Below are positions 33,311 to 41,909 of a stretch of DNA of 64,000 nt, piece after piece. The DNA is from Gemmata massiliana. GTDB lineage: Bacteria; Planctomycetota; Planctomycetia; Gemmatales; Gemmataceae. The translations under genes and the position numbers were made by a program. Position 1 is the stretch's first letter. Each line of letters begins with the position of its first letter. The notes under the pieces were generated by a model. It made no database searches and was not told where the DNA came from. It saw only the letters and a list, made by a program, of their open reading frames with translations. The DNA lies in assembly GCA_000531095.1 (NCBI GenBank), contig HG799462.1, positions 166,267-230,266 of the forward strand. The letters run 5' to 3'.

Positions 33311-36300
33311 TTACGGACGGGACCGGACCGGCAGCGCGAACGTGTGAAACGTCTCCTGACCGGACGCATCCGATACCGTCAGGATGACGGGCGCGGACCC
33401 GTCGGCGAAGTTGGCCGGCACGTTCCAGGTGACGGTCCCGTCGGCGGACACCTTCATGCCCTCGGGTCCGGCGTCCAGCTTGATCTTCACCCCGCCCTTC
33501 TTCGATTTCACCTCGGGCTTGTAGCTGAACGCCGCGCCGGTCACCGCGGCCGGGGGCCGGCTGACCACGAACAGGTAATCGATCCCGGCCTTCTCCAAGA
33601 GCGCCTCGACCTCGATCTTGTGGACGATCACCTTGTCCCCCGCGCCGTTGAGGAGCACCAGCGCGTGCGCGTCCGGAACGAGGAACGCGCGGTCGCTCAC
33701 CGGCAGCGTGGCGCGCCCCCCGGGGGCCATAGCCCCCCACGGGTCCAGTGGCAGGTCCAACCCGGCGAGGGCGCCGAGTTCGACCAGCGGGCGGGCCTCG
33801 CCGAGCATCCGCAGCGTGACCTTGGTGTCGGTCTTGTTGTTGAACCGGTCCGGCCCGGACACGGTCAGAAACAGCCGGCCGTGGGCGGGGGGAATCGGTT
33901 GCCCGCTCAGCCCCTTCGCGTCGCCGAGCGCCTTGAGTTCCGGGGTGTACAGCGCCCCGGCGGTGAACAGCGTTCCGTCCGGGCCGGGCAGGATCGCGCC
34001 GACCGAGGTGTGTTCGTAGTACGACTTGGCGCCCTCGTCCCCGACCACCATGCTGGACAGACCCGACGGGCTGAGCCCCATCGTCCACCACGCGAACACG
34101 CGCCCGTCGGCCGAAACGCGCGCCGACGGCGGGTACTGCGGGTGGCCGGCCATGCCGCCCATTCCGCCGCCGCCGTTGGCCCCGGCGCCGAGTTCGATCT
34201 CCTTGAACGTTTTGCCGTCGAGTGCGCGGTTCGGCCCGACGACGAACACCGGCCCGTCGGTCGCGTGCCCGACGAGCAACTGCCGGGGCGTGCCCTTGAG
34301 CGGGTTGGCGACCGTCAGCTCCTTCTCGAACGTCTTCAGGTTCCACCGCTGGACGACGTTGGCGGTCGGGTTGAGGACGAACAGGTGCTCGTTGCCGGCG
34401 GCGATGAGCGCGCCCTCTTCGCCCAGCGGCAGGTACTTCACCACCTTCCCCTCGCACACGTCCAGCACCGCGACCTGCTTCACCTTGGGAACGCGGAACA
34501 GGACGTAGCGCCCGTTCCCGCCCATGCAAGTCATGTCCGCGCTCCCGGGGAGCTTGATCTCTGACTTGTCGGCCGCTTTCGTCGGGGTGATCTTCGCGGG
34601 GGCCGCCGCCGGGCGCACGAACCCCGGCTTCGGGTCGCGCGCCGGGGCCGCCGGGCGCTTGGGCTCCGGGACCGCACCCGGGGCCGCCGGGCGCTTGGGT
34701 TCCGGGCGCTTGGGCTCCGGATCGGGTTCCCTGACCGCGACCGCGTGCGGCGCGACCGCGCGGGTCAGCGCGAAGGTGTGGAACACCTCCTGACCGGACT
34801 TGTCGGACACGGTGAGGATGACCGTGTCGCTCCCGGCCCAGTCCTTCGGTACGGCCCACGTCACCGTGCCGTCGGCCGCGACCTTCAGCCCTTCGGGGCC
34901 GGCGTCCACCTTGACCGTCACGCCGCCCTGTTTGGACTTCACCCCGACCTTGTACGTGTACGGCTTGCCCGGCTCGGCCGCGGGCGGGCGGCTGGACACG
35001 AACAGGTAATCCACGCCCGACTTGTCCAGTTCGGACTGCAGATCGAACTTGCGCAGGTGCAGCGCGTCGTTCGTCGGAGCGATCCAGGCGATCAGCCCCC
35101 CCGCCGGGGTGAACAGGAACCGCTTGTCCCGGGTGAAATCGGTCGCGGCCCAGGCGTCCGAACCGAGCGCGACGCCGATGTCACCGAGGGACACGATGGG
35201 GCGGTCGTCCGTGGTGCGGAAGACGCTCGCCTTCGTCGCGCGGGGCTGGTTCGGATCGGGGAACCCGAAGTCGTCGCTCTTCGCCGGCGCGAACGACAGG
35301 TACCAGTCGCCCTGTTGGGCGGGAATCCGGGTGCCGGCGCCCCACTCCTTCTTGCCGATGGCCTTCAGTTCCGGGGTGTAGACCCCCGTGTCGGTGAGCA
35401 AGTGGCCGTCGGCCGCGGGCACCACGTTCCCGGCTGACGTGTGCTCGTTGTAAGCCTTCACACCGGTTTCCGAGGCGACCAGCCCGTTCAACCCGGTCGG
35501 GGTGTGGCTCGTGGCCCACGCCCCGTACACGCGCCCGTCCGGGCTGGCCCGGTAGTGCATCGCGTCGCGGAACGAGGCCGTCAGCGCGCGCCCGCCCGCG
35601 TTGTTGCCGGCGTCGAGTTCCTTCAGCGTGGTGATGTCGAGGAACGTCACCGGGGCCTGGGCCAGCGCGTCGGTCCCCTTCCCGTAGAAGACGAGCATCG
35701 GGCCGGCACTGGCCGCGCCCAGGCACGTCTGTTTGACGGTACCGCGGAACGGGAGCTTGGCCGTCACCTCCTTCTCGAAGGTGCCCAGGTCGTAGCGCAC
35801 GATCACTTCGGTGTCGGGGTACACGACCAGCAATTTGTTCATGCCCGCCGCGAGGCACGCGCTGCCCCCGGCCAGCGGAATGTACTTGGTCACCTTCGCC
35901 TGGTTCACGTCGAAGACCGCGACCTGTTTCTGATCCGAAAGGAGCAAGCACCAGTACCGCCCGCCGCCGCCGACGACGGCGTCCGACACCTTGCCCGGGA
36001 GCTTGAGTTCGACCGCGTCCTTGTCGAGCGGCGCCGGTTTCAGTTCGACCGCGACCGGGACCGGGAACGTGAGCTTGCCCGTGGGCGCGGCCGGCTCCGG
36101 GGCGCCCGGGGCCGGGAACCCGGGCGGGTTGAACGGCTGCCCCAAGGGGGGAACCATCTGACCGAACGGCGGGCGCCCGAAGGGGGGGACCATCGGCTGA
36201 TTGAGCGGCGGGCGCCCGGGGGGGACGATCGGCGGCTCGGGCGGGAACACCGGGGCACCGGCGTTGGGTTCTCGGTCCGTTGGCGGCGGTTCGGTGACCG

Positions 36301-36757
36301 GGTCCGGCGCGCTCACCTTGGGTGGTCGCGGGGTGGGCGGATTGTTCGGAGCGCTCGGGGGCACCGACGGGGCCGGCTTGGGGGTGACTTCCGGCTTCGG
36401 CGCGGGTTCCGGTTTCGGCTCCGGGGCTCGTTCCGCGGGCGGATCGGCCTGTACCGTCTCGTCGGGCTTGGGTTTGTCAAACGCCCCCGTAATGACCAGC
36501 ACACAGCAGGTCACAACGACGGTCGCGCCGAGTGCGAGCGCGCCGAACACGAGTCCCAGTATCAAAACGACCCGGCGCGTGGCCCCGTCGTCGTTGGGGA
36601 TGGGCTCCAGTTCCTTCTCCGGCACGGGAGCGGACCGGACCCGGCTCGGCACGGTAAACTTGCCGTCGCAGGCGGCGCACTGCGCGCGTTTACCCACTTG
36701 GGCAGGTGTAACGGTGACAGGCTCTTCACAATACGGGCAATTGTGGAGGTATCGCAC
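33311..36757 (-). CDS. Zinc-ribbon/TM-anchored protein with two propeller/Ig-like modules
   Basis: An 1,148-residue intact paralogue of the broken gene at 24635-30564. Zinc ribbon MRYLHNCPYCE ... CAACDGKF (Cys 7, 10, 27, 30); membrane helix at about 63-92 (VVLILGLVFGALALGATVVV); Pro-rich stalk to about residue 240, including repeats of PPFGRPPFGQ type. Module 1 spans about 245-650, starting GGGGRYWCLLLSDQKQVAVF and ending DKSGQEVFHTFAL. A Lys/Pro/Ala linker (EPKRPEPKRPAAP) precedes module 2 at about 725-1148, starting GGNGRYVLFRVPKVKQVAVL and ending DASGQETFHTFALPV. First gene of the cluster; a weak GGTG lies just before the ATG. Function unknown; the architecture suggests a tethered extracytoplasmic sensor or adhesin. 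Confidence 0.85.
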   Translation of the reverse strand: MRYLHNCPYCEEPVTVTPAQVGKRAQCAACDGKFTVPSRVRSAPVPEKELEPIPNDDGATRRVVLILGLVFGALALGATVVVTCCVLVITGAFDKPKPDETVQADPPAERAPEPKPEPAPKPEVTPKPAPSVPPSAPNNPPTPRPPKVSAPDPVTEPPPTDREPNAGAPVFPPEPPIVPPGRPPLNQPMVPPFGRPPFGQMVPPLGQPFNPPGFPAPGAPEPAAPTGKLTFPVPVAVELKPAPLDKDAVELKLPGKVSDAVVGGGGRYWCLLLSDQKQVAVFDVNQAKVTKYIPLAGGSACLAAGMNKLLVVYPDTEVIVRYDLGTFEKEVTAKLPFRGTVKQTCLGAASAGPMLVFYGKGTDALAQAPVTFLDITTLKELDAGNNAGGRALTASFRDAMHYRASPDGRVYGAWATSHTPTGLNGLVASETGVKAYNEHTSAGNVVPAADGHLLTDTGVYTPELKAIGKKEWGAGTRIPAQQGDWYLSFAPAKSDDFGFPDPNQPRATKASVFRTTDDRPIVSLGDIGVALGSDAWAATDFTRDKRFLFTPAGGLIAWIAPTNDALHLRKFDLQSELDKSGVDYLFVSSRPPAAEPGKPYTYKVGVKSKQGGVTVKVDAGPEGLKVAADGTVTWAVPKDWAGSDTVILTVSDKSGQEVFHTFALTRAVAPHAVAVREPDPEPKRPEPKRPAAPGAVPEPKRPAAPARDPKPGFVRPAAAPAKITPTKAADKSEIKLPGSADMTCMGGNGRYVLFRVPKVKQVAVLDVCEGKVVKYLPLGEEGALIAAGNEHLFVLNPTANVVQRWNLKTFEKELTVANPLKGTPRQLLVGHATDGPVFVVGPNRALDGKTFKEIELGAGANGGGGMGGMAGHPQYPPSARVSADGRVFAWWTMGLSPSGLSSMVVGDEGAKSYYEHTSVGAILPGPDGTLFTAGALYTPELKALGDAKGLSGQPIPPAHGRLFLTVSGPDRFNNKTDTKVTLRMLGEARPLVELGALAGLDLPLDPWGAMAPGGRATLPVSDRAFLVPDAHALVLLNGAGDKVIVHKIEVEALLEKAGIDYLFVVSRPPAAVTGAAFSYKPEVKSKKGGVKIKLDAGPEGMKVSADGTVTWNVPANFADGSAPVILTVSDASGQETFHTFALPVRSRP

Positions 36758-36976
36758 CTTCGGCCCTACAGCATGGAGGACGTTTAAAGAGAGGTATGAG
36801 AAAAATCACTGTACCGATCACAGACAAATCCCGCAACGGAATTGCGTCTCGCGCTACGCCCGACCTTCACATTCATTCCCGCTCTGAAAATCGTTCCCGA
36901 ATGAAACACCGCGCGCGGTTGCCGAGGCCTCGCGAGGGCAGCACCTCGCGCTCGCGCCCTTTCCCGTGCTCCGGCT

Positions 36977-37987
36977 TCAGTTGGCCGACACGTGCCCCTT
37001 GTACCAGTCGAGCGCCTGCTTCATCCCCTCATCGAACAGCACGCGCGGGGTGTACCCGAGTTTGGTCCGCGCCTTCGCGATGGAGAAGTCGAGGTTCAGT
37101 CCGGCGAACTTCAGTTGCGCCTGGGTGATGCGCGGCGGGTGCGGCTTGTTTTTCCGCCGGAACACGCCCTCGCGCCAGTTCGCCCCCATGCGTGCGAGCC
37201 ACACCGGAACCGGCGGGAACCCGCGCGGGCGCTTCAGCCCCAGCCCGTCCGCCACCGTCTCGAAGAACCGGCGCTTGCTCACGAACTCGCCGTCGGTGAT
37301 GTTGAACACTTCGCCCACAGTACCTTCCGCCGGCACGTCAATGGCGAGTAATACCGCGTCCGCAATGTTGCCCACGAACGTCGTGTTCAGCGCGAAGCGC
37401 CCGCGCGCGATGTACATGACGCTCCGCTCTTTCAACCGGTCCGCGAGGCGCGGGAGCACCGTGCGGTCGCGCGGGCCGTACACGAACCCCGGACGCAGGA
37501 TCGTGACCGGCACCTTCTGCTTGCGGTGGTACTGGAGCGCGAGGCGTTCGGCCTCGACCTTCGATTGCGTGTAGCCGTCGATGTGGTCGTTCGGCAGCGG
37601 TTCGGTTTCGTCCGTGCCGTAGTGGTGCCGGGCCGCGTACACCCCGAGCGAGCTGACGTGAACGACCCGGTGGAGCGACCGACCAAGGGTCGCGTCGAGC
37701 AAGTGACGCAGCCCCTCCACGTTCACCGCGCGGTACCCGTCCACGTGCCCCCAGTCTCCGACCTTCGCGGCGCAGTTCACGACGACGTCGCAGCCCTCGG
37801 CGCGCGTAAGCGCTTCCGAATCCGTAAGATCCCCGCGAATCACGGTAGCCCCGAGCGATTCGAGGAACGTGGTATCGCTCCCCGCGCGGGCGAGCGTGCG
37901 AACCGTGTCCCCGCGGCGAACGAGCGCTTCGGCGACGTGCGAACCGACGAACCCGGTCGCACCGGTGAGTAGAATCGTGTGAGGCAT
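36977..37987 (-). CDS. NAD-dependent epimerase/dehydratase (extended SDR)
   Basis: A 336-residue extended short-chain dehydrogenase/reductase. The NAD-binding motif is GATGFVGSH (residues 9-17), followed by the acidic GDLTDSEAL block and the strand NCAAKVGDWG. The catalytic triad is HVSSLG (Ser 112/113), Tyr139 and Lys143 in GYTQSK. A sugar-nucleotide or sterol/isoprenoid-type substrate is possible; the closest architecture is the 3-beta-HSD/NAD-epimerase branch, with LRPGFVYGPRDRTVLPRL as the substrate-side motif. Cytosolic. Monocistronic, convergent with nothing; a 170-base gap separates it from the divergent TPR gene at 38155. Confidence 0.93.
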   Translation of the reverse strand: MPHTILLTGATGFVGSHVAEALVRRGDTVRTLARAGSDTTFLESLGATVIRGDLTDSEALTRAEGCDVVVNCAAKVGDWGHVDGYRAVNVEGLRHLLDATLGRSLHRVVHVSSLGVYAARHHYGTDETEPLPNDHIDGYTQSKVEAERLALQYHRKQKVPVTILRPGFVYGPRDRTVLPRLADRLKERSVMYIARGRFALNTTFVGNIADAVLLAIDVPAEGTVGEVFNITDGEFVSKRRFFETVADGLGLKRPRGFPPVPVWLARMGANWREGVFRRKNKPHPPRITQAQLKFAGLNLDFSIAKARTKLGYTPRVLFDEGMKQALDWYKGHVSAN

Positions 37988-38154
37988 CGCGTGTCCCGAG
38001 TTCCGCGGTCCGGGGTCCGTGCGGGAACCCGGAGCTTTGCTGATTGCGAAGCAGCGGATGTTCTGGGAAACGGTGCGAGAACGGCAAGGTTCGGAGGAAC
38101 CGAACCGGGTATAGTGAAATCACCTGAGAAACGGCACCGCGGGGACCGGGCGCG

Positions 38155-39465
38155 ATGAACGCATTCTGTGGACGGGCAGTCGTGTGCGCTCTCGTGGCGC
38201 TGGTGGTGCCGGTGGGGGCGCGGGCCGGATTGCACTATTCCGGTGAGCAATTCGCGGAGTTGCCGAGCCGCCCGTCGGGGTTCCTGACCGATCACCGTGC
38301 TCTGAGGGCCGCCGGGCGTGAGCGCCCCGATGGGTTGCCGTCCCCCCTCCGTGACGACTACCTCGCGGCTGCCACGCGACTGGAGAAGCTCGCGAAAACA
38401 CGGGCGCTGACGGCCGATGAGGTCGCGGACCTCGGTGCGGTTTACGTGCGGCTCGGTAAAGCGGAGAGCGCACTCAATGCACTCGTTCCCGCTGCCCGCA
38501 AGTTCCCTGAACACTTCCGAATCGCGGCGAATCTTGGCACCGCGTTCCAACTGACGGGCGATCTCGAACGCGCGGGCGTGCAGCTCGAAGAAGCCGTTCG
38601 ACTCGCCCCCGCGAAACTCAAACCGTTCGAGCAGGCGCACCTCAAACTCGTGCGCCTGCGACTCAAGGAAGGTAAGGCCGCGAACCAGCCGACGACGATC
38701 GATGACCTGTTCGGAATGAAGTTTGTCGGCGCGTCCGGTTCACCCGAAGCGGGCGCGCTCGTAGACGCAGAGTGGAAGAAGCTCCCCGCTGACGCACTCA
38801 CTACCGTCGAACAACTCGCGCTCTGGCTGCCCGCGGATGCGCGTCTCCTGTGGCAGTTCGGCGAAGTGTGTAACGCTCTCGGTGACGTGCGCGCCGCCGC
38901 CGCCGCTCTCGACGGCTGCGTCACCGAGTTCGCGCTCGGGTCGCCTGACCTTCGCAAGCGCCGGCTCGTGTACCGCGCCGCGGCCGACGAACTCGCGAAG
39001 AAACCGGGCCACGAACAGCACCGCGGGACGCTGAAAACCAAGTCGTCGCGCCCGCTGATTAAGGCGTTCGACGAGGCGCTCCTGCCCACGATCGAGAACG
39101 ACAAGACCAACGCCCTGCCCTGGCCAGTTCTTGCCGCGACGAGCATCAACGCCAAAGGGCAACCGGCGTTCGCGAAATACCTGGAACAACTCGACGGCAA
39201 AACGGTTGCGCTCACCGGGTTCATGCAACCGGTGAAGGACGAACTCGCGGCGCGGGAGTTTCTGCTACTCGAATATCCGGTGGGGTGCTGGTTCTGCGAA
39301 GTGCCCGATCCGACCGGGCTACTGAACGTGGAACTGAAGGCGGGCAAAACGGCCGAGTTCCGCAAGGGACTCATCAAAGTAACCGGTACCCTCGTGCTCA
39401 ACCGCTCGGACCCCGAGGGGTATCTCTTCTCGCTAAAAGACGCCCGAATCGGTGAGGCCGATTAA
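38155..39465 (+). CDS. Exported TPR protein with a DUF3299-like C terminus
   Basis: A 436-residue protein with a signal peptide (VVCALVALVVPVGARA). Residues about 60-190 form tetratricopeptide repeats (ADLGAVYVRLGKAESALNAL, IAANLGTAFQLTGDLERAGV, LEEAVRLAPAKLKPFEQAHL). The C-terminal ~100 residues resemble DUF3299, an OB-like domain in exported proteins: LDGKTVALTGFMQPVKDELA, FLLLEYPVGCWFCEVPDPTG, then VKVTGTLVLNRSDPEGYLFS-type strands. The Cys pair in GCWFCEVP is characteristic of the domain and may bind metal. The role is unknown, probably periplasmic. The start matches a signal peptide directly; the gene is followed by an inverted repeat related to other planctomycete intergenic repeats. 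Confidence 0.8.
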   Translation: MNAFCGRAVVCALVALVVPVGARAGLHYSGEQFAELPSRPSGFLTDHRALRAAGRERPDGLPSPLRDDYLAAATRLEKLAKTRALTADEVADLGAVYVRLGKAESALNALVPAARKFPEHFRIAANLGTAFQLTGDLERAGVQLEEAVRLAPAKLKPFEQAHLKLVRLRLKEGKAANQPTTIDDLFGMKFVGASGSPEAGALVDAEWKKLPADALTTVEQLALWLPADARLLWQFGEVCNALGDVRAAAAALDGCVTEFALGSPDLRKRRLVYRAAADELAKKPGHEQHRGTLKTKSSRPLIKAFDEALLPTIENDKTNALPWPVLAATSINAKGQPAFAKYLEQLDGKTVALTGFMQPVKDELAAREFLLLEYPVGCWFCEVPDPTGLLNVELKAGKTAEFRKGLIKVTGTLVLNRSDPEGYLFSLKDARIGEAD

Positions 39466-39484
39466 GGTAGGAGTGAAGGCGCCA

Positions 39485-39579
39485 CGGATAAACACAGAGA
39501 ACACGGATTAAGCAGAACAGAGATCCGCGGATCGGAACCGAATGTTTTTTGCCTGATCTGTGTCCTCTGTGTTTATCCG
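39485..39579. repeat. 24-bp inverted repeat (GGATAAACACAGAG type)
   Basis: Arms 39485-39508 and 39556-39579 pair with two mismatches around a 47-base loop; a GATCCGCGGATC palindrome lies in the loop. It follows the TPR gene by about 20 bases and may terminate its transcript, though without a T tract. Confidence 0.75.
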
Positions 39580-39600
39580 CGGCTCTTCCTTACCCGCCAG

Positions 39601-39631
39601 AAAACGAAAACAGCCGGGAGATTCCCGGCTG
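39601..39631 (-). terminator. Rho-independent terminator of the small basic protein gene
   Basis: On the minus strand CAGCCGGGA (complement of 39623-39631) pairs with the complement of 39611-39619 around a 3-base loop, followed by TTTTCGTTTT (complement of 39601-39610). Canonical form, 26 bases downstream of the stop at 39657. Confidence 0.85.
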
Positions 39632-39656
39632 CTCACTGCGACACTGTCGTGGTACT

Positions 39657-39767
39657 TTAGCGCACGCCGCCCTTGTATTTCTTCGTGCTGCGGAGCTTGT
39701 GCTTGCGGGCCTTGCGGCGCTTCTTGGAAGCGTTCCGCTGGCTCTTCGGTGCGTGTTGAATACCCAT
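39657..39767 (-). CDS. 36-residue highly basic protein, ribosomal-protein-like
   Basis: The peptide begins MGIQHAPKSQRNASKKRRKA and ends STKKYKGGVR; about 45% of residues are Lys or Arg. A GGAGAA ribosome binding site sits 7 bases before the ATG and a canonical terminator follows, so this is a genuine monocistronic gene despite its size. The block KKRRKARKHKLRSTKKYK resembles the AURKAIP1/COX24 motif seen in mS38 and in small extra 30S proteins such as bS22, so a ribosome-associated role is the best guess. A planctomycete-specific small ribosomal protein or DNA-binding peptide are alternatives. Confidence 0.7.
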   Translation of the reverse strand: MGIQHAPKSQRNASKKRRKARKHKLRSTKKYKGGVR

Positions 39768-39842
39768 TGTCGGTTCTCCGGTATGTGTGTGCGAAGACCG
39801 GCATTCTAGCGGGGCCGGTAGACTTTGCCCACGCCACTCACC

Positions 39843-41282
39843 TCACCACGGTTTACCCAGAGCCTTTGCGGTAAGATCGTAGCCGTCGGCGGCGGTGATT
39901 TTCGCCCGCACGAAGTCGCCGGGCTTGAGGTTTTTGCCCTTCACCCGCACTTCGCAATCGATTTCTGGTGCGTCCGCGTAGGTGCGCCCGCGGAAGTGGT
40001 TCGCGAACTCCGGGTCCGGGCCGTCGATGATGACCGGGTGCTCTTTATCGACCTGGGCCTCCGCCCACCCGAACGCGACCCGCTGTTGCACTTCCATGAT
40101 CGCGGCCACGCGAGCCTGCTTCACGTCTTCTGGGATGTGGCCGTCGAGCTTTTCCGCCGGCGTGCCCGGTTCGAGCGAGTAGGGGAACACGCCGACGCGC
40201 TCGAATTTGAAGTCCGCAACGAATTGCTTGAGTTCCTCGTATTCCGCATCAGTTTCGCCGGGGAATCCCGTGATGAACGTGGTGCGGATCGCGAGGTCCG
40301 GCCACTTCTCGCGCAACCGCAGGAGCAGTTTTTCAGTCGCGGCGCGGTCCACACGGCGGATCATGCGTTTCAGCACGCGGTCGTTGATGTGCTGGAGCGG
40401 CATGTCCAGGTACGGAATGATCTTTTTGGCGCCGGCGAACGTTTCGATCAGCTCGTCCGAAATGTGTTCGGGGTAGGCGTAGAGCGTGCGAACCCACTCG
40501 ATGCCGTCTACCTTGTCCAACTCGCGCAGCAATTCCGCGAGCCGCGTGCGGCCGTACAGGTCCATTCCGTAGTACGTGGTGTCTTGGGCCACGATAATGA
40601 GTTCGCGCACGCCGTCGGCGACGAGTTCGTGTGCCTCGCGGATGATTTCCTCGATCGGCTTCGTCACGTGCTTCCCGCGCATTTTCGGGATCGCACAGTA
40701 CGTGCAGAGCCGGTCGCACCCCTCGCTGATCTTGAGGTACGCGAAGTGACGCGGGGTGATGCGGAGGCGGGCAGTATCCTCAAGAGCACGGACCGGGGCC
40801 GGGCGGAACAGAGACTTCTGCTCGTCGCGCTGGGAGACGGCGCGGTCCACGACGTCCGCGATCTCTTCGCGCCCGAACACGCCGACGATTTGATCGACCT
40901 CGGGCACCTGTTCGAGGAGCACGTCGCGCTGGCGCTCGGCCATGCACCCGGCCACAACCACCGCGCCGACCTTGCCAGCTCTTTTGAGATCAAGCATCTC
41001 GCGGATGACCGCGAGCGATTCCTGCCGTGCCGGTTCGATGAACCCGCACGTGTTCACGATGACCACGTCCGCGCCATCAGCCCCGGGCTGGAGGGCGTAA
41101 CCGTCTTGCGCGAGTTTGCCGAGCATGCGCTCGCTGTCCACGGTGTTCTTCGGGCAGCCCAAACTAATGAATGCGTAGTTGCCCTTGGATTCGGGGGCGC
41201 CAGGCGCGCCGGTTCCGGGAGTTGAGGTCAGCGGGAGACTCTTCACGGACATTCGGTGGTGGTCCGGCGTGGTGTTCGGCAA
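39843..41282 (-). CDS. rimO: Ribosomal protein S12 methylthiotransferase RimO
   Basis: A 479-residue radical-SAM enzyme that methylthiolates the conserved aspartate of ribosomal protein S12. The N-terminal UPF0004 domain has the cluster cysteines Cys43 (ISLGCPKNTVDSER), Cys79 (NTCGFIEPARQES) and Cys113 (AGCMAER). The radical-SAM CxxxCxxC motif is GCDRLCTYC (Cys189, 193, 196). The C-terminal ~65 residues form the TRAM domain (CEVRVKGKNLKPGDFVRAKI). LGCPKNTVDSE and the DLYG segment distinguish RimO from MiaB. The first ~35 residues are disordered and start choice is uncertain; an ATG at 41252 (MSVKSLPL) is an alternative. It is transcribed away from the giant gene at 41910. Confidence 0.96.
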   Translation of the reverse strand: MPNTTPDHHRMSVKSLPLTSTPGTGAPGAPESKGNYAFISLGCPKNTVDSERMLGKLAQDGYALQPGADGADVVIVNTCGFIEPARQESLAVIREMLDLKRAGKVGAVVVAGCMAERQRDVLLEQVPEVDQIVGVFGREEIADVVDRAVSQRDEQKSLFRPAPVRALEDTARLRITPRHFAYLKISEGCDRLCTYCAIPKMRGKHVTKPIEEIIREAHELVADGVRELIIVAQDTTYYGMDLYGRTRLAELLRELDKVDGIEWVRTLYAYPEHISDELIETFAGAKKIIPYLDMPLQHINDRVLKRMIRRVDRAATEKLLLRLREKWPDLAIRTTFITGFPGETDAEYEELKQFVADFKFERVGVFPYSLEPGTPAEKLDGHIPEDVKQARVAAIMEVQQRVAFGWAEAQVDKEHPVIIDGPDPEFANHFRGRTYADAPEIDCEVRVKGKNLKPGDFVRAKITAADGYDLTAKALGKPW

Positions 41283-41909
41283 AGATCGAACTGTTTTTAT
41301 AGAGGCTCAGAACGGAACGTGTCAAGCGGTATGGTCCCACCATTTAGGGAGGCCGTTACAAACATTATTCTCACGTGTTCGATTGTGAAGCACTCCACCC
41401 GCGGGTCGTGGAAGTATCGATTAGGTTGTTACAAACATTAATTCCCAAGTGTCCGGTTGTCGGGCGCCGGGGCCAATCAACTATCACAATTGATGACAGA
41501 TTAGGTTCAGATCGTTGATAAGTACCGTCGCCGGTAGGCTCGGGAACCCGTTCTTTGGTCGATGTTTAGCAATTGTCGCATTTTCATGTGACATACACGA
41601 CGTTTGGCTCCTGCATCCACGAAATCCAAGGTTTCGCGCCTCGACAGCACAATTCCGAGATTTGTGCGCCGCAAACGAAACGGCCGCACTTTCCCGTGCG
41701 AAGACACATCCGGCTCATAGCCTTCTCATAGACTGCGGGCATACTGGAAGTGCATCTGTATCTGACCATCCTGAACCGATTGGCACACGGTCACGTTCCC
41801 CGGCGCGAAACTTAACGCGCGGCAACGTGTTCCTCTGTTGTGTCACTTTCTGATCTGATTGGTTTTTGACACGGAACGTGTAGTCCATAAACACCACGCG
41901 GGTACCATC
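41283..41909. other. 627-bp intergenic region, AT-richer, with direct repeats
   Basis: No gene is supported. The interval contains the imperfect direct repeat at 41355-41460 and a TTGACA at 41866-41871 with TAAACA at 41888-41893 (16-base spacer), a possible promoter for the downstream giant gene. Composition is markedly AT-richer than the flanking genes. Confidence 0.55.
41355..41460. repeat. Imperfect direct repeat of about 32 bp
   Basis: GTTACAAACATTA recurs exactly at the start of both copies (41355-41386 and 41428-41460), followed by similar but not identical sequence ending GTGTTCGATTGT and GTGTCCGGTTGT. Copy spacing is 73 bases, about seven helical turns. Possibly paired regulator-binding sites for either flanking gene. 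Confidence 0.6.

Noticed and set aside
41859-41909. Upstream TTG start for the giant autotransporter-repeat gene
   Set aside because: It overlaps a TTGACA promoter-like hexamer and adds residues before the usual N-terminal pattern; the ATG at 41910 is better.
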